A DNA stretch of 53,290 nt from assembly GCA_025965975.1 (NCBI GenBank), contig JAOPVX010000049.1, forward strand, positions 1 through 53,290, given 5' to 3'. The notes beneath the pieces are model-generated. The model had not been told where the DNA came from. It did no database searches and worked only from the letters and a program-made list of their open reading frames with translations. Within the stretch, counting starts at the first letter, position 1. Every line of letters starts with the position of its first letter. The position numbers and the translations under genes were made by a program. This DNA comes from Mycobacterium sp. Lineage in GTDB: Bacteria; Actinomycetota; Actinomycetes; Mycobacteriales; Mycobacteriaceae. This document shows positions 36,181-44,474 of the stretch, in pieces.

Positions 36181-36346
36181 CCCGACACCACATTGCCCGA
36201 CACCACATTGCCCGACACCGAGGTGATTGGCTTGACGAGTACCACGGCTGACCGTCAAGTGCAGGAATGCGGTGTCGAGTGTCGTTCGCGTATCTGATCT
36301 CGGGGCGCACCATCGTGACACCGAGGGACCGGGACACCGAGGGACC
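36181..36346. repeat. Two short tandem duplications downstream of the hydrolase
   Basis: CCCGACACCACATTG occurs twice plus a partial third unit (36181-36219). GACACCGAGGGACCGG is repeated at 36317-36332 and 36333-36346. Both lie in apparently non-coding DNA just before the tRNA fragment at 36407. I see no gene from 36137 to 36406. Confidence 0.85.
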
Positions 36347-36406
36347 TAGTCGAACACCATTGCGATCACGGTTGACGGGCGAACACGCAGTGAGACGGAC
36401 TTTTAA

Positions 36407-36455
36407 TGGAGCCTCCTGTCAGGATTGAACTGACGACCGCTCGCTTACAAGGCGA
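36407..36455. repeat. Exact 49-bp copy of the tRNA-Thr 3' half (probable att site)
   Basis: This segment, starting TGGAGCCTCCTGTCAGG, is identical over 49 bp to 43458-43506, the part of the intact tRNA-Thr from the anticodon loop to the 3' CCA. Identity stops sharply on both sides. This is the pattern left when a tyrosine integrase inserts DNA at a tRNA anticodon loop and rebuilds the tRNA, pushing the old 3' half away. The displaced half lies downstream of the tRNA, as expected. Confidence 0.9.
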
Positions 36456-36548
36456 TTGAAGCCCAGTTCTGCTGGGTTCGCACGTATTCGCGCGTGCCCG
36501 GTACCTGCGAATACGTGTTCGCGGTTGGTCGCCCTAATCCGCGGGGGC

Positions 36549-36594
36549 TGACGGCAAAGTGACGGCAAATCATTGGTAGTGATCATTGGTAGTG
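36549..36594. repeat. Arm-site-like repeats inside the island, near the left att copy
   Basis: TGACGGCAAA occurs at 36549-36558 and 36560-36569, followed by two copies of ATCATTGGTAGTG (36569-36581, 36582-36594). The same TGACGGCAAA motif recurs inside the other island end (43383-43400). Paired short repeats at such distances from a core are typical of integrase arm-binding sites. From 36595 to about 37070 I find no gene that I can support. Confidence 0.6.
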
Positions 36595-37069
36595 CCGTAC
36601 CAGGCTGTGTGTACACCACGACCTACTTAGCCTCGAGAAAGTCACACGGGTGCTCGGGGCCGGGCGCCAGGAGGGCACCGTCGACGGTGCGGCAGGCGGA
36701 CAAGCGCCGCAATGGCGCCCGTGTCATCCAGGCATGGGTGCCGTTGTCGTGTGTCGATCGCCGCGAGATACGGCGGAGCGTGTAGACCGACCGCAGTGAC
36801 CTCTTCGTCCCGAACGCTGATTCGATGTACCAGGACTGGTCGGCCAGTGCCAGCTGCACCGATGTGATCGTCAATGGTGTCGAGTGCCCCGTCGTATTGA
36901 TCTGTCGGCTGCCTCGTTGCTGCCAATCAACCTTCTGATCCGTCGGCACGGGCCGATGGTGCGACCAAGCACGATACGAGTTCAATTGTCGTGTAGGTGG
37001 AGGTGCCGGGAAGCCTGAATGTCGTCATCTTTGTAGTCAGAACTGTCGTCAGCCAACAATGCGAAACAG

Positions 37070-37375
37070 TGGCATCCCCGAAGAGCTCGTCGGCCTGGAC
37101 CCGCTGCTTTATAACGTTGAGGCACTGTTCGAAATGGTCGAGCACCTCGCCCCTTGTCTCCAGTAGGAGCGATCCTGACCGAGAGTCCACTTGATCGTCC
37201 GGACGGTGAACAGGCCATGTGGCTGGTGCAGTCGCACGTACGGTTACGTGTCGACCCACATGCCGCCGACGCGTGCCCGGCGGTCGACCAGGATGACCTT
37301 CTGATCGCGAGATAGGTACGCCTGCTCAACCGCCAATACCCCAGCGACTGGGCCCGTTACACCCACACCGGACGA
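37070..37375 (-). pseudogene. Remnant of a flavin-dependent monooxygenase gene
   Basis: Translated pieces in different minus-strand frames read, in order, VILVDRRARVGGMWVDT, then YVRLHQPHGLFTVRTIKWTLGQD, then TRGEVLDHFEQCLNVIKQRV. They match the FAD-binding and N-terminal region of NAD(P)-binding monooxygenases (GGMW then the YPYVRLHQP motif). At least two frameshifts break it, and both the N-terminal nucleotide-binding glycines and the C-terminal half are gone. Confidence 0.65.
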
Positions 37376-37411
37376 TAACCACACAAACTTCCCTCGGCAG
37401 CGCGCATTCCC

Positions 37412-37807
37412 GTGGCGTTCCGCTTTGATGAGTCCCGTCCCTCGCTGACCCTGATCCACAAGAATGGAGCTGTGGTGCGCGAACTGCTAGCGGACCTGTA
37501 TACGCGGATCACTCGGTTGATCGACGAGCATGATCCGCAGATAGTGCTGTCCGAACAGGCCGACCGTCGGCAGACGCGGTTCGAGCGCACCGGGACACTG
37601 GCCGATCTGGACCGCGCGATCACCCTAGGCCAAGATGCGGTGGATGCGACCCCATCGGATCATCCCGAGAGGCCCGGGCGCCCGTCCAACCTCGGGAACG
37701 CGCTGCAGACCCGGTTTGAGCACGCGAGCCCATTGTGGTTCCTCCCACGGTCTTTTAACCGGGATTGTCTGAGAAGGGTCGAACGCCGAACTCCCGCCCA
37801 CAAATGA
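37412..37807 (+). pseudogene. Truncated TPR-protein fragment
   Basis: The frame from GTG 37412 contains LADLDRAITLGQDAVDATPSDHPERPGRPSNLGNALQTRFE. This is one to two tetratricopeptide units of the kind found in actinobacterial CHAT or NB-ARC proteins. After about residue 108 the similarity stops at a junction near 37725, and the remaining residues look random. The normal proteins are many hundreds of residues long, so this is a broken end. Confidence 0.6.
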
Positions 37808-37864
37808 CGAGCCAGTAACGGACCGCGACAGAACCAAAGCTCCGAACAGGGAAGGGGGACGCGC

Positions 37865-40303
37865 GTGGCAGGCTTTCCCGACGGCGTGCCGTGGGTGCTT
37901 CAGGCAGCTGGTCCGGCGCTGACGGTCGACGCCGCGCCTTTCCAGGCCCGGATCTCGCAGACGACCGGTCATATCCAGCTGGCCGGGCCGGATTTGTCCG
38001 GCACCGCGGGGGCGAACGTCGTTGACCTGAGCCCGCCGGCGGTTCTCACGCCGAACGGGCCGATGCTGTTCGGCGCCGTGGTTTCGTCGACGCCCGTGGC
38101 TAATGGGCTCTCCGTCCGGCAGGCGGTCGGCGACGCCCAGATCGAGGCAAGTCTCACCTTCGCAGGGGAAGGCGTGCTGCGTTACGAGGTCGTGGACTGG
38201 GGATCGCTCCAGCCGCTGCAGACGGCGATGGCCGGGCCCACCAGCGCGCAGGAACACTTCTTCGGTTTGGGCGAGAAGTTCAACGCGCTCGATCAGGCCG
38301 GCAACGTCGTCGACATGCTGACCTTCGACGACCCGGGCACCAAGCACGACCGCTCCTACAAGGTGGCTCCGTGGTTCATCAGCACCCGCGGCTACGGCTT
38401 GCACCTGGACTCCTCGGCGGAGAGCAGCTTCGACATGCGGGCGGGAGCGGCCGACCGGTTCGTCGTCACCAACCGCTTCCCCACCTTGCGTATCAACTTG
38501 GTGTGCGGGCCCGCCCTGACCGACGTCCTGACCCGTTACAGCGGACTCACCGGACGGCCGCCGCTGCCGCCACCGTGGGCGTTCGGCCCGTGGATCTCAT
38601 CTGATATTTGGCGCAGCGGAGGTGAGGTCCGCTACGCGGCCACCCAGTACGGCGACCGCGGCATCCCTGCTTCGGCGTTCGTGTTCGACTCTCCCTGGGA
38701 GGTTGCCTACAACGACTTTCAGTGGAACATGACCCAGTTCGGGGCTGACGCCACTATCGAGGGGGTCCACTACCCCGGGTTCGCCTCGTCGGCGGACATG
38801 ATGCAGTTCCTGCAGAGCAACGGCCTGAAGGTCATCTGCTGGATGACGCCGTTCGTCAATCTGAGCTCGGACGACGAGAACGTCGCCGGCCAGAACCTCG
38901 GACAGGCGACCAATTACGCCGACGGGGCGGCGAAGGGGGCGTTCGTGCGGCAGGCGCCGGACGGCGCGCCGCTGGTTGTCCCCTGGTGGAAAGGCCGCGG
39001 CAGCCCGGTCGACTTCACCGGCGCGGCGGGACAGCAATGGCTGCAGGACCAACTCCAGAAGGTCGTCGCGGGATCCAGCGTGGTGACGGCTTCCGGCGCC
39101 ACCGAGCCGGTGGTAGGCGGGTTCAAGACAGACGACGGCGAAAGCGGCAACGGAACCAATACCTACATACCGCTAACGGCAGCGTACGCGGACGGGCGGA
39201 CGGGCACTCAGATGCGGAACGGCTACTGCCTGGAGTACCACAAGACGGTGTGGAACGTGCTCGGAACGTCCGGAGTCCTGTTGGCCCGCAGCGGCTTCGC
39301 CGGCTCGCAGGCCTTTCCGGGCCACTGGGCCGGGGACAATGAGCCGAACTTCGGCGACAACGGGCTGCCGAGCGTGATCGTGGCCGGGCTGTCGGCCGCC
39401 ATGAGCGCGTACTCGATCTGGGGCCATGACATCTGCGGCTACCAGGACATCAACTTCAGCCAGTCAATGCCCAACCTATTCATGCGGTGGACCCAGTTCG
39501 GCTGCTTCTCACCGATCATGCAGATGCATCGCCAGGTCACCCGCGAGCTGCAGTTCCCCTGGCGGTTCGGCGACCAGGCCCTGGCCAACTACCAGTTCTT
39601 CGCCCGGCTTCACGTCCGCCTGTTCCCGTACATCTACACCTACGCGCACCAGGCGAGCACAACCGGGTTGCCGATCATCCGCCCGCTCGTCCTGCTCAAC
39701 CAGGCCGACGCCAACACGTATGCGGTCCAGCACGTCTACTGCTTCGGCAACGAGTTCCTGGTGGCCCCGATGCTGGCCCCGAACGCGACGCAGCGCCAGC
39801 TCTACCTTCCCGCCGGGACCTGGCTGGACTTCTGGACCAACGCCCCTCATATGGGCGGCCAGCTCATCACGTGGACCAACGCCAACCAGGCGCAGTTCCC
39901 CCTGTTCGTACGCGCGGGCGCCATCATCCCCATGCTGCGCAGCGACGTGCGCACCCTCTGCGACGCCAACTACGTTAACAACCCCCAGGTCAGCACCATG
40001 GACGGCAGCTGGCTGATCCAGGCCTATCCGGCCGGCACCTCCGGGTTCAGCGCGTTCGACGGCACCAGTCTGCAGTGTCAGGGCACGGCCGCGTCGGGAG
40101 CGATCACTATCTCCTCGACGGCCCGCACGATCACGCTGCGCATTCTGGGCAACCAGCCGAGCTCGGTCCGGCGCGACAACGTGGTCCTGCCCGAGCAGGG
40201 AAAACCCGGATCGGGAGTTCCCGGCTGGCGCTATGACGCGGCGGCAAGTTTCATCGAGATCGACTTCACCCATGCCGGGGGCACGACGATCATCGAGTAC
40301 TGA
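37865..40303 (+). CDS. GH31 alpha-glycosidase
   Basis: An 812-aa GH31 enzyme: N-terminal beta-sandwich (residues 1-215) with HFFGLGEKF, then the catalytic barrel. The nucleophile is Asp423 in GGFKTDDGE and the acid/base is Asp491 in GHWAGDNEP, as in YicI-type enzymes; WISSDIW, CWMTPFVN, RSGFAGSQ and SIWGHDICGY are further family motifs. C-terminal beta domains follow. No signal peptide or membrane segment is visible. GTG at 37865 has AAGGGGGAC upstream. It probably releases alpha-linked glucose, galactose or xylose. The next gene is a copper radical oxidase, 37 bases away. Confidence 0.9.
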   Translation: MAGFPDGVPWVLQAAGPALTVDAAPFQARISQTTGHIQLAGPDLSGTAGANVVDLSPPAVLTPNGPMLFGAVVSSTPVANGLSVRQAVGDAQIEASLTFAGEGVLRYEVVDWGSLQPLQTAMAGPTSAQEHFFGLGEKFNALDQAGNVVDMLTFDDPGTKHDRSYKVAPWFISTRGYGLHLDSSAESSFDMRAGAADRFVVTNRFPTLRINLVCGPALTDVLTRYSGLTGRPPLPPPWAFGPWISSDIWRSGGEVRYAATQYGDRGIPASAFVFDSPWEVAYNDFQWNMTQFGADATIEGVHYPGFASSADMMQFLQSNGLKVICWMTPFVNLSSDDENVAGQNLGQATNYADGAAKGAFVRQAPDGAPLVVPWWKGRGSPVDFTGAAGQQWLQDQLQKVVAGSSVVTASGATEPVVGGFKTDDGESGNGTNTYIPLTAAYADGRTGTQMRNGYCLEYHKTVWNVLGTSGVLLARSGFAGSQAFPGHWAGDNEPNFGDNGLPSVIVAGLSAAMSAYSIWGHDICGYQDINFSQSMPNLFMRWTQFGCFSPIMQMHRQVTRELQFPWRFGDQALANYQFFARLHVRLFPYIYTYAHQASTTGLPIIRPLVLLNQADANTYAVQHVYCFGNEFLVAPMLAPNATQRQLYLPAGTWLDFWTNAPHMGGQLITWTNANQAQFPLFVRAGAIIPMLRSDVRTLCDANYVNNPQVSTMDGSWLIQAYPAGTSGFSAFDGTSLQCQGTAASGAITISSTARTITLRILGNQPSSVRRDNVVLPEQGKPGSGVPGWRYDAAASFIEIDFTHAGGTTIIEY

Positions 40304-40340
40304 CCACCGCACGTCCGGCACTGAGCAAGGAGGAATCCGC

Positions 40341-42884
40341 ATGGTGAACCTCGGCAATGCATGGCACATCCCCACCAACCCACAGCCGCGCGGGCGGGGC
40401 GGCATGCGCGACCCCATCGGCGCGCTCGTGCCGGGGATGGCCATCACCATCTTCAGCGGCAATCAGGACCAGGGGCTCGGCGGCAGCCCGGGCAACCAGT
40501 TGCAGGTGGGCAGCAGCGTCTTCTTTAAGCGCACGACCGACGCCGCCTGGACTGAGGCCCCCATGCTGTTCTGGAGCGCGGCCGACAACGACAAGTTCTA
40601 CGCCGCCACCCTTGCGGCCGACACCTTCGCCGCCGGTGACGTGGTGCAGTACTACCTGCGCATCCCGTACAGCGACCATGACACCACCTTCCTGCTGGCC
40701 AACGGCCCTGTCTCCGCCACCACCGCCGACGAGACTGCCGCGCGGGGCGCCCCGTTCACGTTCACGGTGGAGTCCGCCGCCGTCCGGGGCCAGTGGGGAC
40801 CGGTGTTCCCGCTGCCCAACGTGGCTGTGCACGCCCACCTGCTGCCCAATGGCCGAGTGCTCATTTGGGGCCGACGAGATCAGCCGTCCCAGTGCCTGGA
40901 CGTGCACGCCTGCACGCCCTTCCTTTGGGACCCTGGGACCGGCCAGGTGACCAATACCCCTCAGCCCACGCTGGCCGACGGGACCACCACGATCAACCTC
41001 TTCTGCTCCGGCCACACGTTCCTGCCGGACGGCCGGCTGATGGTGGTGGGCGGGCACCTGCTCGACAGCCAGGGGTTGAACCAGGCCTGCTTGTACGACC
41101 CCGTGGCCAACACCTGGACCCCCACCGCAGTCATGAATAACGGCCGCTGGTATCCGACCGCCACCACCCTGGCCGACGGCAGCCTGCTTGTCACTTCCGG
41201 CAGCTTCCTGCAGAACGGCAAGACGCCCAACAACCCCATCCCGCAGGTCTGGAACAACGGCGCCTGGACCTGCCTAAAGGGGCTGCCCGATGGGGTCTTC
41301 CCACTCTTTCCCCGCATGCACGTGACCTCCTCGGGGAAGGTCTTCATGCCCGGCTCGTTGGCGGCATCCTGGACACTGGACTTGACCGGCGGCGGGAAAT
41401 GGACAAGCAGCCAGGGGCGGGCCCAGAAGGCTCGGGACTACGCGCCGTCGGTGATGTACGACGTCGACAAGATCATTTACATCGGCGGTGGCAACGGGCC
41501 CAACGGCCTGGCGCCCACCGCGGTGGCCGAGACTATCGACCTCCAGGCAACCTCGCCGGCATGGCAGGCCACCGCCCCCATGCAGTTCGCCCGCCGGCAG
41601 CACAACGCCACCATCCTGGCCGACGGCACCGTTTTGGTCACCGGCGGCACCCGGGGTGGCGGCGGCCTGGGCGGTCAGGGTTTCAACGATCTGACGCTGG
41701 GCCAGCCGGTGCACACTGCGGAACTCTGGGACCCGGTGGGCGGGCAATGGACGGAACTGGTGGCTGAGCAGGTTGACCGCTGCTATCACAGCACCGCGGT
41801 GCTGCTGCCGGATGGCAGCGTGCTCAGCGCCGGCGGCGGCGAGTACCGGCCCACCAGCGGCCCCACCGCCCCCCAGAACGACCCGTTCGACAGCCACCGG
41901 GACGGCCAGGTCTTCTCACCGCCCTACCTGTTCCAGGGGCCCCGGCCGCTTATCACCAACGCGCCGGTGGCGGTGGACCACGGGACCACCTTCCAGGTGG
42001 ACACCGAGCAGGCGGCCGACGTCGCCAAGGTCACCATGATCCGCCTCTCGTCAGTCACCCACTCCTTCAATATGAACCAGCACATCAACGTGCTGGCCTT
42101 CGAGCCCAGTGCGGGCAGCTTGACCGTCACCGCCCCCGCCACCCCCAACGTCTGCCCGCCCGGGCACTACCTGCTGTTCCTGATCTCGAAGCTCGGCGTG
42201 CCCTCGGTAGCGAAGGTGATCCAGGTCCAGTGGACACCGGGCGGCACAACGGCCGCCGCAGCCAAGATTGGCCCGCCGGTGGCCAGCGCGGCACCCGCAG
42301 GGGCGGCTCCTCCCGCCGACGCCTTTGCCGTGCAGGCCGACGTGCTCGCGAACGCCGCCGGGCCGGCTGTGGTGGTGGGACTGCTGGGGACCTGCCCCTA
42401 CGGCATTGGCGCATGCTGGGGCGGCGCCCACGAGGCGCTGGCCACCCTGCAGGGTGTGCACGCGGTGGACCCCATTGCGGACGCCGAGAACTCCACGGCC
42501 CGCGTCTTCCTCACCCACGACCACCTGCCCGCCCTTGACCAGTGGGAGCTGGACTTCCAGCAGATGGTCAACCAGAGCTATCGGCTGCGTGGCATCGAGA
42601 TGAGCCTGGCCGGCACTGTCAGCGCCCAGGGCGACGGGCTGGTGCTGGACGCCGCCGGCCAGCGCCCCGCTGTGCAGTTGGTGGCGATGGTGGCCGCCGA
42701 CAAGATCCAGTGGGACAACGCCGACGGGGCTCCCAAAGCCCTGGACCCCCAGGAAGCGGGGGCCTTCGCCAGCCTCTCCGCCCAGGTCGCCAACCTGGCC
42801 CCGGGGAAGGCCGTGACCGTCACCGGCCCCCTGAAGGAAACCGCCGCGGGCTTCCGACTCGAAGTGCGCCTTTTCACCACGTAA
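40341..42884 (+). CDS. Copper radical oxidase (galactose/glyoxal oxidase type) with extra C-terminal domain
   Basis: An 847-aa protein. Kelch-type blades (about residues 150-500) are followed by the DUF1929 domain (about 520-630). The copper-site residues are all present: Cys222 (FCSG) and Tyr271 (GRWYPTATTLADG) for the Cys-Tyr cofactor, Tyr482-His483 (CYHSTAVLLPDG) and His574 (THSFNMNQ). It oxidises primary alcohols or aldehydes to give hydrogen peroxide. The N-terminal 150 residues and a C-terminal part (about 640-847) are not recognised. There is no signal peptide, although known members are mostly secreted. ATG at 40341 has AAGGAGG upstream. Operon with GH31. Confidence 0.9.
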   Translation: MVNLGNAWHIPTNPQPRGRGGMRDPIGALVPGMAITIFSGNQDQGLGGSPGNQLQVGSSVFFKRTTDAAWTEAPMLFWSAADNDKFYAATLAADTFAAGDVVQYYLRIPYSDHDTTFLLANGPVSATTADETAARGAPFTFTVESAAVRGQWGPVFPLPNVAVHAHLLPNGRVLIWGRRDQPSQCLDVHACTPFLWDPGTGQVTNTPQPTLADGTTTINLFCSGHTFLPDGRLMVVGGHLLDSQGLNQACLYDPVANTWTPTAVMNNGRWYPTATTLADGSLLVTSGSFLQNGKTPNNPIPQVWNNGAWTCLKGLPDGVFPLFPRMHVTSSGKVFMPGSLAASWTLDLTGGGKWTSSQGRAQKARDYAPSVMYDVDKIIYIGGGNGPNGLAPTAVAETIDLQATSPAWQATAPMQFARRQHNATILADGTVLVTGGTRGGGGLGGQGFNDLTLGQPVHTAELWDPVGGQWTELVAEQVDRCYHSTAVLLPDGSVLSAGGGEYRPTSGPTAPQNDPFDSHRDGQVFSPPYLFQGPRPLITNAPVAVDHGTTFQVDTEQAADVAKVTMIRLSSVTHSFNMNQHINVLAFEPSAGSLTVTAPATPNVCPPGHYLLFLISKLGVPSVAKVIQVQWTPGGTTAAAAKIGPPVASAAPAGAAPPADAFAVQADVLANAAGPAVVVGLLGTCPYGIGACWGGAHEALATLQGVHAVDPIADAENSTARVFLTHDHLPALDQWELDFQQMVNQSYRLRGIEMSLAGTVSAQGDGLVLDAAGQRPAVQLVAMVAADKIQWDNADGAPKALDPQEAGAFASLSAQVANLAPGKAVTVTGPLKETAAGFRLEVRLFTT

Positions 42885-43457
42885 TCGCCGGTGCACCCGG
42901 CATCGGGCCCGGCGTTCTGAGTGTGGGAAAGGGCACTTGGAGCCGCCTTGCCCACACCAGTCGTTCATCTGCAGGGGGGGTCAAGCGGTACGCATGCGCA
43001 CGTCACTGCTAGGCAGCGGCGCAGTTGTTGGTGCTCATGTCGGTGAGACGCTCGATGGTTGCCAGCTAACCGAGAGAGTCAGGTCCAATTTAGGTCCCGA
43101 GGCAGGGTTTGCAGCACTAACTATAAGTAATGAGCTGCCTAACACTGGTGCGCGAAACTGGGATTGGACCAGCAGTCGATGCTTGCGACAGGCTGGACGC
43201 ACCAGGGGCAGATTAGCGACTCGACGAGGCATAAGAAGTCCGCACGGTAGGCTTCGGACCTGCGATTTCGTTCTTCGCCGCCGGTCAGGGAATCGGAACC
43301 GGTTCTCGGACCGGTTTGGTCCTGCCGCACATGGGCCGACGTCCCGATTTCCGCCGCCCGGGGTGACGGCACGGAATCGAGTTGACGGCAAATGACGGCA
43401 CAACGCAATCTTGATCGCCGTCGGATCACGACATAAGACCAGTTAGCTGCGCTTTTG
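42885..43457. other. Non-coding end of the island with arm-site-like repeats
   Basis: I see no gene that I can support between the oxidase stop and the tRNA. TGACGGCAAA (43383-43392) and TGACGGCA (43393-43400) repeat the motif found beside the left att copy. These lie 58-75 bases from the tRNA 3' end, inside the island. Confidence 0.55.
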
Positions 43458-43532
43458 TGGAGCCTCCTGTCAGGATTGAACTGACGACCGCTCGCTTACA
43501 AGGCGAGTGCTCTACCACTGAGCTAAGGAGGC
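43458..43532 (-). tRNA. tRNA-Thr (anticodon TGT), CCA encoded
   Basis: Reading the minus strand, GCCTCCT pairs with AGGAGGC (acceptor stem), followed by discriminator T and encoded CCA. The D-stem is GCTC/GAGC. The anticodon arm is CTCGC-CTTGTAA-GCGAG, giving anticodon TGT. The T-arm is GTCAG-TTCAATC-CTGAC. All stems pair fully. Copies of its 3' half at 36407 and 29000 mark it as an integration target. Confidence 0.97.
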
Positions 43533-43555
43533 CTGCGGGCCCTGAGTTTATCGGG

Positions 43556-44380
43556 TCACTCGTCGGCGTCGATGACACGCTGCGACGCGACGGATCGCGA
43601 CGAGGATCGGCCTCTCGGGCGCCGGCCCGGCAGCGGAATCCGATCGGCGATATTGCTCAGCGGGTTGACCACCTGGCTCAACGTGATCACTGCGTCGTGC
43701 AGCGCATCGATCGTCGGCGCCAGTGCCTCCAGCCCCGGCGCCAGTCGGTTCAGCGTGTCGGCGACATCCGCGAGCTTCAGGAGCGGCCCGTCCTCCGCGG
43801 TCAACGTGTCGAGCAGGCCGCCGTCGGCAAGCAGGCGGTCGGCCACACCGTCCTCCCGCAGCACTCGCTCGATCAGGCCGTCGTTGGCCAGAAGCTGATC
43901 GGCCAGCCCGCCCGGGGCGATGACCCGAGACAGCGCACCGTCGTCGGTGGTCAACCGATCCATCAATCCGCCTTCGGATGTCACCTGGTCGACCAGCCCG
44001 CCGGGGGCCAGCGCCCGCGAGACCGCGCCGCTGTCGGCGGTCAACCGGTCCAGCAGCCCACCCTCGGTGGTCAGCTGATCGACCAGCCCTCCTGGCCGCA
44101 GCAGCCGGTCGATCGGACCGTTCGGTGCCAACGCCCGCCCAAGGGGTGCGTCGTCGTCCATCAGTTTGGCCAGCCGGTTTGCGCGTTCGACCGCGTCGTC
44201 GATGCCAAGCATGTGTGCGAACGACCCCGACCCCGACCCGCCCCGCGAGGTCGTCTCGCCCAATGTCCGCTGCGCCATCCCGAGCGCGTTGTTGGCAATG
44301 CCCAGTCCGGCGTCGGCGACGGCGAGCCCGACTCGTACCGGTGCGGTGGCCAGGTCCGTCAGCGTTTTGCCGAGGTTCAT
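43556..44380 (-). CDS. Protein with about nine 10-11-residue repeats, next to phoP
   Basis: A 274-aa protein. Residues about 90-200 are a run of short repeats with the pattern GGLhDpLTxpx: GGLVDQLTTE, GGLLDRLTADS, GGLVDQVTSE, GGLMDRLTTDD, GGLADQLLAND, GGLLDTLTAED and variants (GAVSRALAP). The N-terminus (MNLGKTLTDLATAPVRVGLAVADAGLGIA) is amphipathic. No signal peptide. The position matches Rv0756c beside phoP in M. tuberculosis (recalled). The repeats suggest a solenoid. Divergent from phoP, sharing about 95 bases. Confidence 0.82.
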   Translation of the reverse strand: MNLGKTLTDLATAPVRVGLAVADAGLGIANNALGMAQRTLGETTSRGGSGSGSFAHMLGIDDAVERANRLAKLMDDDAPLGRALAPNGPIDRLLRPGGLVDQLTTEGGLLDRLTADSGAVSRALAPGGLVDQVTSEGGLMDRLTTDDGALSRVIAPGGLADQLLANDGLIERVLREDGVADRLLADGGLLDTLTAEDGPLLKLADVADTLNRLAPGLEALAPTIDALHDAVITLSQVVNPLSNIADRIPLPGRRPRGRSSSRSVASQRVIDADE

Positions 44381-44445
44381 GAGGCTCAGTGTATTGGCGT
44401 ACGCTCAGCCCACCCGATCCTGTCCGCGTAGTGCCTGGAAGAAAC

Positions 44446-44463
44446 TCACAGGAAGCTAACAGG
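44446..44463 (+). promoter_or_regulatory. PhoP box upstream of phoP (probable autoregulation)
   Basis: TCACAGG (44446-44452), four bases, then TAACAGG (44457-44463). This direct repeat with an 11-bp period matches the known PhoP box (two TCACAGC-like heptamers separated by 4 bp), with one mismatch at the first unit and two at the second. It lies 12 bases before the phoP ATG. Confidence 0.7.
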
Positions 44464-44474
44464 CGCTATGCAGC

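Noticed and set aside
36623-36985. Minus-strand frames of about 95-120 codons between the att copy and the monooxygenase remnant
   Set aside because: They read partly like coding sequence but I could not place them in a family or choose between two overlapping frames.
43295-43310. Palindrome GAACCGGTTC resembling a KstR site
   Set aside because: The outer fixed T/A positions of the KstR consensus are not met and no gene start lies nearby.
29000-43457. Integrase or transposase gene within the islands
   Set aside because: I looked for tyrosine recombinase (RxxR...Y) and transposase signatures in all frames and saw none, so mobility is argued only from the att-like copies.
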